From assembly GCF_026339955.1 (NCBI RefSeq), contig NZ_JAPEPW010000001.1, positions 4,149,001 through 4,213,000 on the forward strand: 64,000 nt of DNA. Direction: 5' to 3'. Of the stretch, positions 15,737 to 24,207 are shown in pieces. This stretch comes from Streptomyces sp. NBC_01549. Its GTDB lineage: Bacteria > Actinomycetota > Actinomycetes > Streptomycetales > Streptomycetaceae. The notes below the pieces were generated by a model that had not been told where the DNA came from, ran no database searches, and saw only the letters and a program-made list of their open reading frames with translations. The translations under genes and the position numbers were made by a program. Each line of letters begins with the position of its first letter. Positions within the stretch are counted from its first letter, which is position 1.

Positions 15737-16882
15737 ATGACGCAGACCACAGACCTCACTCCCGACACCGCCCGGCAGGCAGACCCCTTCCCGGTCAAGG
15801 GAATGGACGCGGTCGTCTTCGCCGTCGGCAACGCCAAGCAGGCCGCGCACTACTACTCCACGGCCTTCGGCATGCGGCTGGTCGCCTACTCCGGACCGGA
15901 GAACGGCAGCCGCGAGACGGCCTCGTACGTCCTCGAGAACGGCTCGGCACGCTTCGTCTTCACCTCCGTCATCAAGCCCGCCACGACCTGGGGCCACTTC
16001 CTGACCGAGCACGTGGCCACGCACGGTGACGGTGTCGTCGACCTCGCCATCGAGGTCCCGGACGCGCGCGCCGCGTTCGCGTACGCCGTCGAGCACGGCG
16101 CCCGCCCGCTCGCCGAGCCCTACGAGCTCAAGGACGAGCACGGCACGGTCGTCCTCGCCGCGATCGCCACGTACGGCGAGACCCGGCACACGCTCGTCGA
16201 ACGCACCGGCTACGACGGCCCGTACCTCCCCGGCTACACCGCCGCCGCCCCGATGGTCGAACCGCCCGCCCACCGCACCTTCCAGGCCATCGACCACTGC
16301 GTCGGCAACGTCGAACTCGGCCGCATGAACGAATGGGTCGGCTTCTACAACAAGGTCATGGGCTTCACGAACATGAAGGAGTTCGTGGGCGACGACATCG
16401 CGACCGAGTACAGCGCGCTGATGTCGAAGGTCGTCGCCGACGGCACGCTCAAGGTCAAGTTCCCGATCAACGAGCCCGCCATCGCCAAGAAGAAGTCCCA
16501 GATCGACGAGTACCTGGAGTTCTACGGCGGCGCGGGCGTCCAGCACATCGCGCTGAACACCAACGACATCGTGCAGACCGTACGCACCATGCGCGCGGCC
16601 GGGGTCCAGTTCCTGGACACGCCCGACTCGTACTACGACACCCTCGGCGAGTGGGTCGGCGACACCCGGGTCCCCGTCGACACCCTGCGCGAGCTCAAGA
16701 TCCTCGCCGACCGCGACGAGGACGGCTATCTGCTCCAGATCTTCACCAAGCCGGTCCAGGACCGGCCGACCGTCTTCTTCGAGATCATCGAACGGCACGG
16801 CTCGATGGGCTTCGGCAAGGGCAACTTCAAGGCCCTCTTCGAGGCGATCGAGCGGGAGCAGGACAAGCGCGGCAACCTGTAG
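15737..16882 (+). CDS. hppD: 4-Hydroxyphenylpyruvate dioxygenase
   Basis: 381 residues, the normal length. Two VOC-type domains: the first begins GMDAVVFAVGNAKQAAHYYS, the second DHCVGNVELGRMNEWVGFYN. The Fe(II) triad is His187, His270 (VQHIALNTND) and Glu349 (FFEIIER). The enzyme converts 4-hydroxyphenylpyruvate to homogentisate in tyrosine catabolism and can feed ochronotic melanin-like pigment. ATG 15737 follows GGGGGAG. Divergent from the AsnC regulator. Confidence 0.95.
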   Translation: MTQTTDLTPDTARQADPFPVKGMDAVVFAVGNAKQAAHYYSTAFGMRLVAYSGPENGSRETASYVLENGSARFVFTSVIKPATTWGHFLTEHVATHGDGVVDLAIEVPDARAAFAYAVEHGARPLAEPYELKDEHGTVVLAAIATYGETRHTLVERTGYDGPYLPGYTAAAPMVEPPAHRTFQAIDHCVGNVELGRMNEWVGFYNKVMGFTNMKEFVGDDIATEYSALMSKVVADGTLKVKFPINEPAIAKKKSQIDEYLEFYGGAGVQHIALNTNDIVQTVRTMRAAGVQFLDTPDSYYDTLGEWVGDTRVPVDTLRELKILADRDEDGYLLQIFTKPVQDRPTVFFEIIERHGSMGFGKGNFKALFEAIEREQDKRGNL

Positions 16883-16895
16883 AACTCATCCGCGG

Positions 16896-18554
16896 TCAGC
16901 GCGACGTCGGGCGGCGCGGTGCCAGTGGCGGTGGCGCGGGTGGTGGCGGTGGCGGTGGGGGTGGCGGTGTCGTTGTCGGGTGCGGTGCCGGTGCCGGTGC
17001 CTGTGCCGTGGGACGACGTGGCGGCCGCGAGGCCGCGGGGTTCGCCGGACGCGCGGGGGCGCCCGGCGGCCCTTGCGCACCCTCGGGCTCCGCCGGGGCG
17101 GTGTCCTTCGGCTCGGGCAGCGGCTCCGGGGCAGGCTCGCCGAGAGCGGCCAGGGCTTGCCGGGCCTGGGGCGCGAGGGCGGGGGAGAAGTACGGGTTGA
17201 TCTGGAGGGACTCCGCGATGTGGCGGCGCGCCGGGCCGGGCAGACCCAGCTCGCGTTCGATCTCGCCCCGGTGGTAGACGTACAGCGCGCTGCGGACGCC
17301 GCCGCCCGCCGTCTTGTCCGTCGCCTTCGTCGCGAACTTCAGAGCCTCCTCGTCCTCCTCGGACCGGTGCAGCGCCCACCCCAGCGCGTCCGCGACGGCG
17401 ATACCGGGCTGGCGTTTCCACTCCTCGCGCAGCCGGCGCACCGCCTCCTCGGGATCGCCGTGGTCCGCCTCGAACAGCCCGAGGACCAGCTCGTCGTCGA
17501 CACCGGCCGAGGCGTCGGTGCGCACCCGCTCCCGCAGCAGCGCGTACTGCGTCTGCGCCGCGTCGCGCACCCCCAGCGTCTCGTACAACTCGCCCAGCTC
17601 CAGCGCGTACCGCGGATCGGGCTCCTGGGCGAACGCCGTCTGGTACGCGCGCAGCGCCTCCGCGCTGCGCCCGAGCGCCGCCAGCGCACGCCCCTGTCCG
17701 GCGAGCGCGCCGCGCTGGTCGGGGTCGTTGCTCAGCGCGGCCTCGTAGTAGCGCAGCGACTCCTCGCGGTCCCCGCGTTCCCAGGCGAGCCGGCCCGACT
17801 GCGCGAGCCAGGTCGCCCGCTCGGCCGGAGCGGTGGCGCCCGCCGCGGCGTCCGCGAGGGAGGCCATCGCGTCCTCCCGCCAGCCGCGGTCCCAGTACAC
17901 CTGGGCGGCCTCGGCCAGCACCGGCGGCCCGTGGTGCAGCCCCTGGAGCTTCTCCAGCGCGGCGCGGCTCGCCTTGTAGTCACCGAGGCCGGTGCAGGAG
18001 TCGATCAGCAGCGGATACGCCGTCCAGCGCTTCGGCGCCTGCTTCAGTGCCTCCTCGGCCCACTTCCGCCCGGTCTTGAAGTCGCTGCGGGCGTTGGCGA
18101 GCGCGGCCAGTCCCTCCAGCGCCGTCGGGTTGCCCTTCGGGTTCGTCTGCAGCGACGTGCGCAGCGCCTGCTCGGCCTTCGGGAAGTACGCGGGCGTGGC
18201 CGTCCGCCGGCCCTGCTCCACGTACGCCGCGCCGAGCACCGCCCACGACCGCTCGTCACGCGGATGGGCGCGCAGATGGGCCTCGTGGTCGCCGATGAGC
18301 GCCGCCAGATCGGGCAGCGCGGCGGGCACGCCGGCCCCCACCGCCGTCACCGCCCGCGCCACCGGACCCGGCGACGGCGCCGCCGTGGTCCGCCGCTCGG
18401 AGGGCAGCAGCACCAGCACCCCGCCGAGGACGACGGCCCCCGCGACCAGGCCGATCAGCATGTGCTTGGCGACGGAGTGACGCCGCTTGGAGGGCCCCTG
18501 GGGCGTGAGCCCCGTGAGCACCGGCTGTCGCTCTTCGATCTCCATGCCGCTCAC
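16896..18554 (-). CDS. TPR-repeat membrane protein with proline-rich tail
   Basis: About 552 residues. One transmembrane segment (HMLIGLVAGAVVLGGVLVLL, residues about 31-50) is followed by a long series of tetratricopeptide repeats (AALIGDHEAHLRAHPRDERS, ALRTSLQTNPKGNPTALEGL and so on) and a Pro-rich C-terminus with an uninterrupted run of ten or so prolines. GTG 18554 and ATG 18545 are both possible starts. It is likely a scaffold held at the membrane. No enzyme motif is seen. Divergent from the GlcD-like gene. Confidence 0.75.
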   Translation of the reverse strand: MSGMEIEERQPVLTGLTPQGPSKRRHSVAKHMLIGLVAGAVVLGGVLVLLPSERRTTAAPSPGPVARAVTAVGAGVPAALPDLAALIGDHEAHLRAHPRDERSWAVLGAAYVEQGRRTATPAYFPKAEQALRTSLQTNPKGNPTALEGLAALANARSDFKTGRKWAEEALKQAPKRWTAYPLLIDSCTGLGDYKASRAALEKLQGLHHGPPVLAEAAQVYWDRGWREDAMASLADAAAGATAPAERATWLAQSGRLAWERGDREESLRYYEAALSNDPDQRGALAGQGRALAALGRSAEALRAYQTAFAQEPDPRYALELGELYETLGVRDAAQTQYALLRERVRTDASAGVDDELVLGLFEADHGDPEEAVRRLREEWKRQPGIAVADALGWALHRSEEDEEALKFATKATDKTAGGGVRSALYVYHRGEIERELGLPGPARRHIAESLQINPYFSPALAPQARQALAALGEPAPEPLPEPKDTAPAEPEGAQGPPGAPARPANPAASRPPRRPTAQAPAPAPHPTTTPPPPPPPPPPAPPPLAPRRPTSR

Positions 18555-18642
18555 TGTGCGTCAATACGAAGACCACACCCCGGCACTCGAGCCCCGCGTG
18601 GATGGGGTTCACACCGATGGCCCCGAGTGCGACGCTGTGATC

Positions 18643-20043
18643 ATGAGCCGTATCGAAGCCCCGCGCGACGAAGTCACCGGCAACCTCGTGGACCGCCTGC
18701 TGAGCGGCCTGCCCGCCGAGGCCGTTCTCCTCGACCCGGACGTCACGGCCTCGTACGCGAACGACATGGCGAGCTTCTGCGAGGCGGGCACCCCCGCCGT
18801 CGTCGTCCTGCCCCGTACCGTCGAACAGGTCCAGCACGTCATGCGGATCGCGACCGAGCTGCGGGTCCCGGTCGTCCCGCAGGGCGCCCGCACCGGTCTG
18901 TCCGGCGCAGCCAACGCCTCCGACGGCTGCATCGTGCTGTCGTTGGTGAAGATGGACCGCATCCTCGAGATCAACCCGGTCGACCGGATCGCCGTCGTGG
19001 AACCCGGCGTCATCAACGCCACCCTCTCCCGCGCCGTGGGCGAACACGGCCTGTACTACCCGCCGGACCCCTCCAGCTGGAAAATGTGCACGATCGGCGG
19101 GAACATCGGCACCGCCTCCGGCGGCCTGTGCTGTGTGAAGTACGGGGTGACGGCCGAGTACGTCCTCGGCCTGGACGTGGTACTGGCAGACGGGCGGCTC
19201 ATGTCCACCGGCCGCCGTACGGCGAAGGGGGTCGCCGGGTACGACCTCACCCGCCTCTTCGTCGGATCCGAGGGATCGCTCGGCATCGTCGTCCGGGCGA
19301 TCCTGGCGCTCAGGCCGCAGCCGCCCCAGCAGTTGGTGCTGGCGGCGGAGTTCGGATCGGCGCGGGCCGCCTGCGACGCCGTGGTCCGGATCATGGAGGG
19401 CGGGCACGTCCCCTCCCTCCTCGAACTCATGGACCGTACGACGGTCAAGGCCGTCAACGACCTGGCCCACATGGGCCTCCCGGAGAGCACCGAGGCGCTC
19501 CTCCTCGCCGCCTTCGACACCCACGACCCGGCCGCCGACCTCACCGCCGTCGGCGCGCTCTGCGAGGCCGCGGGCGCGACGGAGGTGGTCCCCGCTGAGG
19601 ACGCGGCGGAGTCCGAACTCCTCCTCCAGGCGCGGCGGTTGTCGCTCACCGCGCTCGAAGCGGTCAAGGGCACGACGATGATCGACGACGTGTGCGTGCC
19701 GCGCTCCCGGCTCGGCGACATGCTCGAAGGCATCGAACGGGTCGCCGAGAAGTACTCCCTGACCATCGGTGTCTGCGCGCACGCGGGCGACGGCAACACC
19801 CACCCCACCGTCTGCTTCGACGCCACCGACCCCGACGAGTCCCGGCGCGCCCGTGAGTCCTTCGACGAGATCATGGCGCTCGGCCTGGAACTCGGCGGCA
19901 CCATCACCGGCGAACACGGCGTCGGAGTCCTGAAGAAGGAGTGGCTGGCCCGCGAGCTCGGACCGGTGGGCGTCGAGATGCAACGCGGCATCAAGGCCGC
20001 CTTCGATCCACTGGGCATCCTGAACCCGGGCAAGGTGTTCTAG
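18643..20043 (+). CDS. FAD-linked oxidase (GlcD/D-lactate dehydrogenase type)
   Basis: 466 residues. The PCMH FAD-binding domain shows PVVPQGARTGLSGAANA and TIGGNIGTASGGLCCVKYG. The C-terminal oxidase domain shows the metal-binding CAHAGDGNTHPTV and the tail GEHGVGVLKKEWL. These are signatures of glycolate oxidase GlcD and D-lactate dehydrogenases, which oxidise 2-hydroxy acids to 2-oxo acids. No GlcE/GlcF partners are adjacent, so the exact substrate is open. ATG 18643 is preferred over an in-frame GTG two codons earlier. Confidence 0.85.
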   Translation: MSRIEAPRDEVTGNLVDRLLSGLPAEAVLLDPDVTASYANDMASFCEAGTPAVVVLPRTVEQVQHVMRIATELRVPVVPQGARTGLSGAANASDGCIVLSLVKMDRILEINPVDRIAVVEPGVINATLSRAVGEHGLYYPPDPSSWKMCTIGGNIGTASGGLCCVKYGVTAEYVLGLDVVLADGRLMSTGRRTAKGVAGYDLTRLFVGSEGSLGIVVRAILALRPQPPQQLVLAAEFGSARAACDAVVRIMEGGHVPSLLELMDRTTVKAVNDLAHMGLPESTEALLLAAFDTHDPAADLTAVGALCEAAGATEVVPAEDAAESELLLQARRLSLTALEAVKGTTMIDDVCVPRSRLGDMLEGIERVAEKYSLTIGVCAHAGDGNTHPTVCFDATDPDESRRARESFDEIMALGLELGGTITGEHGVGVLKKEWLARELGPVGVEMQRGIKAAFDPLGILNPGKVF

Positions 20044-20080
20044 GGACGCCGGTAACGGTGTTCCAGGGAACGCCGGTATC
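20034..20080 (+). repeat. Imperfect 23-nt tandem duplication across the GlcD stop
   Basis: GGTGTTCTAGGGACGCCGG (20034 on) recurs as GGTGTTCCAGGGAACGCCGG (20057 on). The stop TAG is inside the first unit. Confidence 0.8.
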
Positions 20081-20102
20081 GGAAGGAAGGGCGCGAACGG
20101 GT

Positions 20103-20576
20103 TCACTCGCCGTCCTTCGACTCGTCCGACGGCCACGGGTCGCGCAGCCACAGGTCGTCGGCCGGGGTCGGGGAGAGCAGCTCGGCGAGGCCGTCGTCGA
20201 GGCCGAGCTCCTCGGCCTCGGTACCCGGCGGGACCGCCCGCAGGGTGCGCTCCAGCCAGGAGGACACCTGCGCGGCGGGCGCCAGCAGGAGGGCGTCCCC
20301 GTCCGGGGAGCTGAGCGCCATCAGAACGACGCTGCGGCCCGCGACCTTCGTCGGCCACACCCGTACGTCGCCGTGTCCGCACGGCCGGAACACCCCCTCG
20401 ACGAGCAGTTCGCGGGCGAAGGTCCAGCCGACGGGATGGTCGGAGCCGATGTGGAAGGTGATGTGGACGGCGTACGGGTCGTCGGAGCGGTAGTTGAGCC
20501 GGGCCGGTACGGGAATGCTGAGTTCGGGCGACAGGACGAGGTCGATCTCGAGTTCGCGTTCCACCACGATGTGCAT
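20103..20576 (-). CDS. ssgG: SsgA-like sporulation protein (probably SsgG)
   Basis: 157 residues. The SsgA-family core is clear: LSPELSIPVPARLNYRSDDP, YAVHITFHIGSDHPVGWTFA and RELLVEGVFRPCGHGDVRVW. These actinomycete-specific proteins direct septum placement and spore maturation in aerial hyphae. The assignment to SsgG rests on the neighbourhood (hppD, GlcD-like oxidase), which I recall as the ssgG locus; the family call is firm, the paralogue call is not. ATG 20576 has GAAAGGAAG upstream. The C-terminal tail of about 30 residues is acidic and extends beyond the core fold. Confidence 0.8.
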   Translation of the reverse strand: MHIVVERELEIDLVLSPELSIPVPARLNYRSDDPYAVHITFHIGSDHPVGWTFARELLVEGVFRPCGHGDVRVWPTKVAGRSVVLMALSSPDGDALLLAPAAQVSSWLERTLRAVPPGTEAEELGLDDGLAELLSPTPADDLWLRDPWPSDESKDGE

Positions 20577-20830
20577 GTCGATGCGCTTCCTTTCGGGTAC
20601 GGGGCCCTCGAGGCGGGCCCGTACGAGTGGAGAGCGCGATCACACGGAACCATTACGCGGGTTCGAAGAAGCTTTTTGGCGGGCGTTCCGAGGCCGTGTT
20701 CCGCGCGGCGACCGCTTGTGGCGGAACCTTGCCCGAAAGAGGTGGGTACGGCGGGAGCGCCGCTGACAGGTGCGCCCGTCTGATAGATGTGGAGCCTCAA
20801 AAACCCCCGAGCAGATACGGGACGACGGAC

Positions 20831-22432
20831 ATGAGCGCCCCAACCCCGGCCCCCGGTGACGACCGGCCCCGTGAAGGGTATTACCCGGACCCTTCCATTC
20901 CTGGATATGTCCGGTACTGGAACGGTGCCTCCTGGGTACCAGGTACGAGCCGTCCCGCGCCCTCCGACGGCGCACCGCTCACGCCGCCAGGCCCCCGGCC
21001 GACGGCCTCCGTTCCCGCGCCCGCGGCCGCTCCCGCCGAGGAGACCGGCCCACACTTCTTCGACGAGGACCCGCGACCCGCCGCCGAGCCGCGCCGGGTG
21101 AACCCGGCCGAGGCACAGCACGGCAGCCGGCCCGAGGCCGCGGCCGCGTGGGGCGCCGACCGCTCCCAGCAGTCCGGCTTCGGCGGTGAGCAGGACCGCC
21201 GGGTGTCCTGGGGCGCGCCCCCGACGGCCGACCCGCGGCTGCCGCGCGCGGCCGAACCGGGTGACGCGGTCGTCCAGCCGGACGGCGAGTCGGCCCGCGC
21301 CGACGGCACCGCGACGATCCCGCCCGCTGACCGGGGCGACACCGCGCAACCCCCCGCCTCCGGCGGCCACGTGGTGTTCCGCCGCCCGGCGGGAGCGGCG
21401 CCGTCCACCGGCGCCGAGGGCGCGTCCGGGGCCGCGGCTCCGGCGGGCGGCGCGCAGTTCGCCGGCACCGGTCACCCCGACGGCGCCGCACACCCCGCCC
21501 CTTCCGAGGGCGCCATGACCTTCCGTCCGTCCGCCCCGCGCACGGGGCCGCAGCGCGGGGCGCAGCCCGGGGGCACGGCTCCGGCCGACGGCGCACCGGG
21601 GGCGGACACCCCCGCGGCGAGGGGCTCGGCGGGGGCCGGGGGCGGCTTCGGCGCCGGGCAGGCCGCCCAGGCCGCGGCCGAGGCGGCGGGCAACTCGGCC
21701 CAGCCCGCCGCGCAGCAGCCGCCCACCCCCGCACCCTCCACCCCCTCCGCCCCCGCCACCCCTTCCGTCCCGCAGCAGTCCACCGGCCCCGTCGCCACGC
21801 CCCTCACCAGCGGCCCCGGTGGAGGACAGCCGTCCTGGGCCCAGCAGGTGCACCGGCTCGCGGGTGACCCGGGCGCCGACGGACAGCCCGTCACGCCGTG
21901 GAAGCCGCCGGTGGACGACGTGTTCCAGGCCGCCGCCCGCAGACAGTCCGCGGCGCGCCCGGCGAGCCTCGGCAGGCGGCTGCTGGCCCGGATCGTGGAC
22001 ACCGCGGTCCTGGCGACCGTCACCGCCGTGCCCGCCGTACCGCTGGGCACCAAGGCGATCGACCACATCAACGAGAAGGTCGACGCGGCCAAGCGGTCCG
22101 GCCAGACCGTCACCGTGTGGCTGCTCGACGGCACGACCACGGGCTACCTCGGGATCGTCCTGGCCGTCCTGCTCCTCTTCGGCGTCCTCTACGACGCGCT
22201 GCCCACCGCCAAGTGGGGCCGCACGCTCGGCAAGAAGGTGTGCGGGATCGAGGTCCGGGACATCGAGGGCCACGAACCCCCGACCTTCGGGCGGGCCCTG
22301 CGCCGCTGGCTCGTCTACGCCGTCCCCGGCGTCCTCGTCATCGGCGTCATCGGCGTCCTGTGGTGCGTGTTCGACAAGCCCTGGCGCCAGTGCTGGCACG
22401 ACAAGGCGGCCCACACCTTCGTGGCCGCGTAG
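20831..22432 (+). CDS. DUF2510-RDD membrane protein with long low-complexity linker
   Basis: 533 residues. The N-terminus (GYYPDPSIPGYVRYWNGASW) is a DUF2510 domain. Residues about 45-370 are Pro/Ala/Gly-rich and probably disordered. The C-terminal RDD domain starts at RPASLGRRLLARIVDTAVLA and ends GALRRWLVYAVPGV to CWHDKAAHT, with three membrane helices. RDD proteins are linked to ion or antiport activity, but function here is unknown. A second RDD gene follows after 126 bp, on the same strand. Confidence 0.8.
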   Translation: MSAPTPAPGDDRPREGYYPDPSIPGYVRYWNGASWVPGTSRPAPSDGAPLTPPGPRPTASVPAPAAAPAEETGPHFFDEDPRPAAEPRRVNPAEAQHGSRPEAAAAWGADRSQQSGFGGEQDRRVSWGAPPTADPRLPRAAEPGDAVVQPDGESARADGTATIPPADRGDTAQPPASGGHVVFRRPAGAAPSTGAEGASGAAAPAGGAQFAGTGHPDGAAHPAPSEGAMTFRPSAPRTGPQRGAQPGGTAPADGAPGADTPAARGSAGAGGGFGAGQAAQAAAEAAGNSAQPAAQQPPTPAPSTPSAPATPSVPQQSTGPVATPLTSGPGGGQPSWAQQVHRLAGDPGADGQPVTPWKPPVDDVFQAAARRQSAARPASLGRRLLARIVDTAVLATVTAVPAVPLGTKAIDHINEKVDAAKRSGQTVTVWLLDGTTTGYLGIVLAVLLLFGVLYDALPTAKWGRTLGKKVCGIEVRDIEGHEPPTFGRALRRWLVYAVPGVLVIGVIGVLWCVFDKPWRQCWHDKAAHTFVAA

Positions 22433-22558
22433 CCGCCCGTACGCCGTCCGGGCCGTAGGGCCTGACCCTCCGGACGGTGGCGCGGCCGCCGGGAGCCCGG
22501 TCCCCCGGACGGCCGCTCGCCGGATGCGCGGCGGCGGGGTTCGCGGTCGACTCGGGCC

Positions 22559-23236
22559 ATGAGCAGCGAACCGCCGCCCCCGGGTTCGGGTCAGCCACCG
22601 GACGAGGATCCGTTCAAGAAGCAGCCCCCGCCCGCCGAGGGCGGCGGCTCCCCGTACGACACCCCACCGTCGTCGACACCGCCCCAGGGCTCCCCGTACG
22701 ACTCCCCGTATGGCAACCAGCCGCCTCCGCACGGCGGCGGGGACCCGTACGGCCCCGGCGGCCCCTACGGGGGTGACCCGCTGGCCGGCATGCCGCCGCT
22801 CGCCGACAGCGGCAAACGCACGGTGGCGAGGATCATCGACATGATCCTGGTGGGTATCGTGGTGTGGCTGCTGACCTTGGCGTTCGGGGTCGACGAGTAC
22901 ACGCTGAACGCGGACAAGATGGAGTACAGCAGGGGTTTCGGGCAGGCCGTGATCGCCGCGGTGCTCTACGTCGGCTACGACACCATCATGATCAGCAGGT
23001 CGGGGCAGACGCTCGGCAAGAAGCTGTTCAAACTGCGGGTGGCCAACCTCGACGACGGCTCCACGCCCTCCGTGCAGACCACGCTGGTCCGCTCGCTGGT
23101 GCTGTGGATCCCGTTCGCGTTCTGCTGCGCGTGCATCTGGACCGCGATCGCGGGCGGTTGGAGCTTCTTCGACAAGCCCTACAAGCAGGGCCTGCACGAC
23201 AAGGCGGCCAAGACAGTGGTGGTCAGCACGGGCTGA
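22559..23236 (+). CDS. RDD-family membrane protein
   Basis: 225 residues. The first 80 are Pro/Gly/Tyr-rich (SPYDTPPSSTPPQGSPYDSP). The RDD domain begins DSGKRTVARIIDMILVGIVV, includes SRSGQTLGKKLFKLRVANLD and ends YKQGLHDKAAKTVVVS. Three membrane spans are predicted by eye. It repeats the domain of the gene upstream but lacks DUF2510. The stop codon sits in the first unit of a 9-bp tandem array, so a frame slip would add repeats of Leu-Asn-Gly to the C-terminus. Confidence 0.8.
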   Translation: MSSEPPPPGSGQPPDEDPFKKQPPPAEGGGSPYDTPPSSTPPQGSPYDSPYGNQPPPHGGGDPYGPGGPYGGDPLAGMPPLADSGKRTVARIIDMILVGIVVWLLTLAFGVDEYTLNADKMEYSRGFGQAVIAAVLYVGYDTIMISRSGQTLGKKLFKLRVANLDDGSTPSVQTTLVRSLVLWIPFAFCCACIWTAIAGGWSFFDKPYKQGLHDKAAKTVVVSTG

Positions 23237-23301
23237 ACGAGCTGAACGGGCTGAACGGGCTGAACGGGCTGAACGGGCTGAACGGGCTGAACGGGCTGAA
23301 C
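23233..23301 (+). repeat. 9-bp tandem array (8 units) over the RDD stop codon
   Basis: CTGAAC recurs every 9 bp at 23233, 23242, 23251, 23260, 23269, 23278, 23287 and 23296, with consensus CTGAACGGG. The gene's TGA is in the first unit. Confidence 0.9.
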
Positions 23302-23314
23302 GGGCCGACGTACG

Positions 23315-23349
23315 CGATCAGCCGCACTCCACGCGGAGACGGCTGATCG
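23315..23349. terminator. Terminator between convergent genes
   Basis: CGATCAGCCG pairs with CGGCTGATCG, and an inner CTCC-ACGC-GGAG stem extends the hairpin. It separates the RDD gene from a small convergent membrane protein. Confidence 0.75.
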
Positions 23350-23371
23350 GGACAGCGGCGGGTTCGTGGAA

Positions 23372-23698
23372 TCACGGGCCCGCCGGTTCGCGTACGGCGG
23401 AGACGGACGCCGACGACACGGACACGGACGCGGCGACGGACGCGGTCTCGCGCTGTGCGGGCACCCGCTCCGGAACGGGAGCCGGTGCGGGAGCCGGTAC
23501 GGCGGCCACGGAGCCGGAACGCACGCGCTTCGGCAGCGGAACCGTTACGGCGACGAGCAGTCCGAGAGCGAGTGCCGAGAGGGTGATCACCGCGATCCCC
23601 AGGCCCGAACTCGTCTGAGACAGCAGCAGCATGGCGAGGGTCGAGAAGATCACGGTGCAGGAACCGTAGGCGAGCTGTGCGGCGGTCGGACGAGGCAT
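23372..23698 (-). CDS. Small membrane protein
   Basis: 108 residues with two hydrophobic segments (GSCTVIFSTLAMLLLSQ and IAVITLSALALGLLVAVTV) and a C-terminal tail rich in Ala, Val and Pro. ATG 23698 has GAGGAAT 7 nt upstream. Family not recognised; the two-helix hairpin with a cytoplasmic or exported tail is all that can be said. Confidence 0.6.
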   Translation of the reverse strand: MPRPTAAQLAYGSCTVIFSTLAMLLLSQTSSGLGIAVITLSALALGLLVAVTVPLPKRVRSGSVAAVPAPAPAPVPERVPAQRETASVAASVSVSSASVSAVREPAGP

Positions 23699-24207
23699 GG
23701 CGATTCCTCGGGGTGGGGGTACTCCCCCCGTGCCTCTCGCGATGGGGGAGGATGCGGACAACAACGGGACCGGATGGCGACCGGAGTGATCGACAACGGG
23801 AGTGGGGCCGCGTATCCGGATGGGGCTGCGAATCGTGGGACGACAACGGTGTCTCCTTGCCGATCCGTTGACATTCCCACGTTCCGCCAATCGACTCTAT
23901 TCGCCTGCATGCCCGAGTGGAACGTCCGGTAAGCGTGACCTTACCCACGGTGCCGGAGCACGGGGGGCGCACGGAGTCATCGCGTCCACCAAGTGGACGG
24001 AGCGACGCGCCCGTTGAGGGGTCCGGCCGCGGTTCGGATACCGAACTGCACCTCCGCATAGTGCAGTTGTCAGGTTCAAGTCAAGATCTGTCTTTTCTTT
24101 GGTAACTCCGGTCAAATGTCGTCACTTGACACGCGTATACGCGCGCGGACCTCCATGACCCCCGGGATCCCCCCATCCGCGCGAACGGACGCGGGGGAGG
24201 ACTTCAA
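23699..24207. other. 509-bp non-coding region before the M6 protease
   Basis: No convincing gene. TTGACA occurs at 23868 and at 24126. The second is followed at once by a perfect 12-bp palindrome CGCGTATACGCG (24132-24143), a possible operator. GGGGGAGGA at 24192-24200 is an excellent ribosome site for the M6 gene. Confidence 0.4.

Noticed and set aside
16920..17010. GC-rich repeats in the TPR tail as a regulatory array
   Set aside because: They encode the Pro-rich tail of the minus-strand protein and are explained by that.
23233..23301. Tandem array considered as CRISPR
   Set aside because: The units are 9 bp with no spacers and there are no cas genes in the window.
23868..23901. TTGACA plus TCTATT as a promoter for the M6 gene
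   Set aside because: The spacing (22 nt) is too long and the gene is 300 bp away; support is too weak to list.
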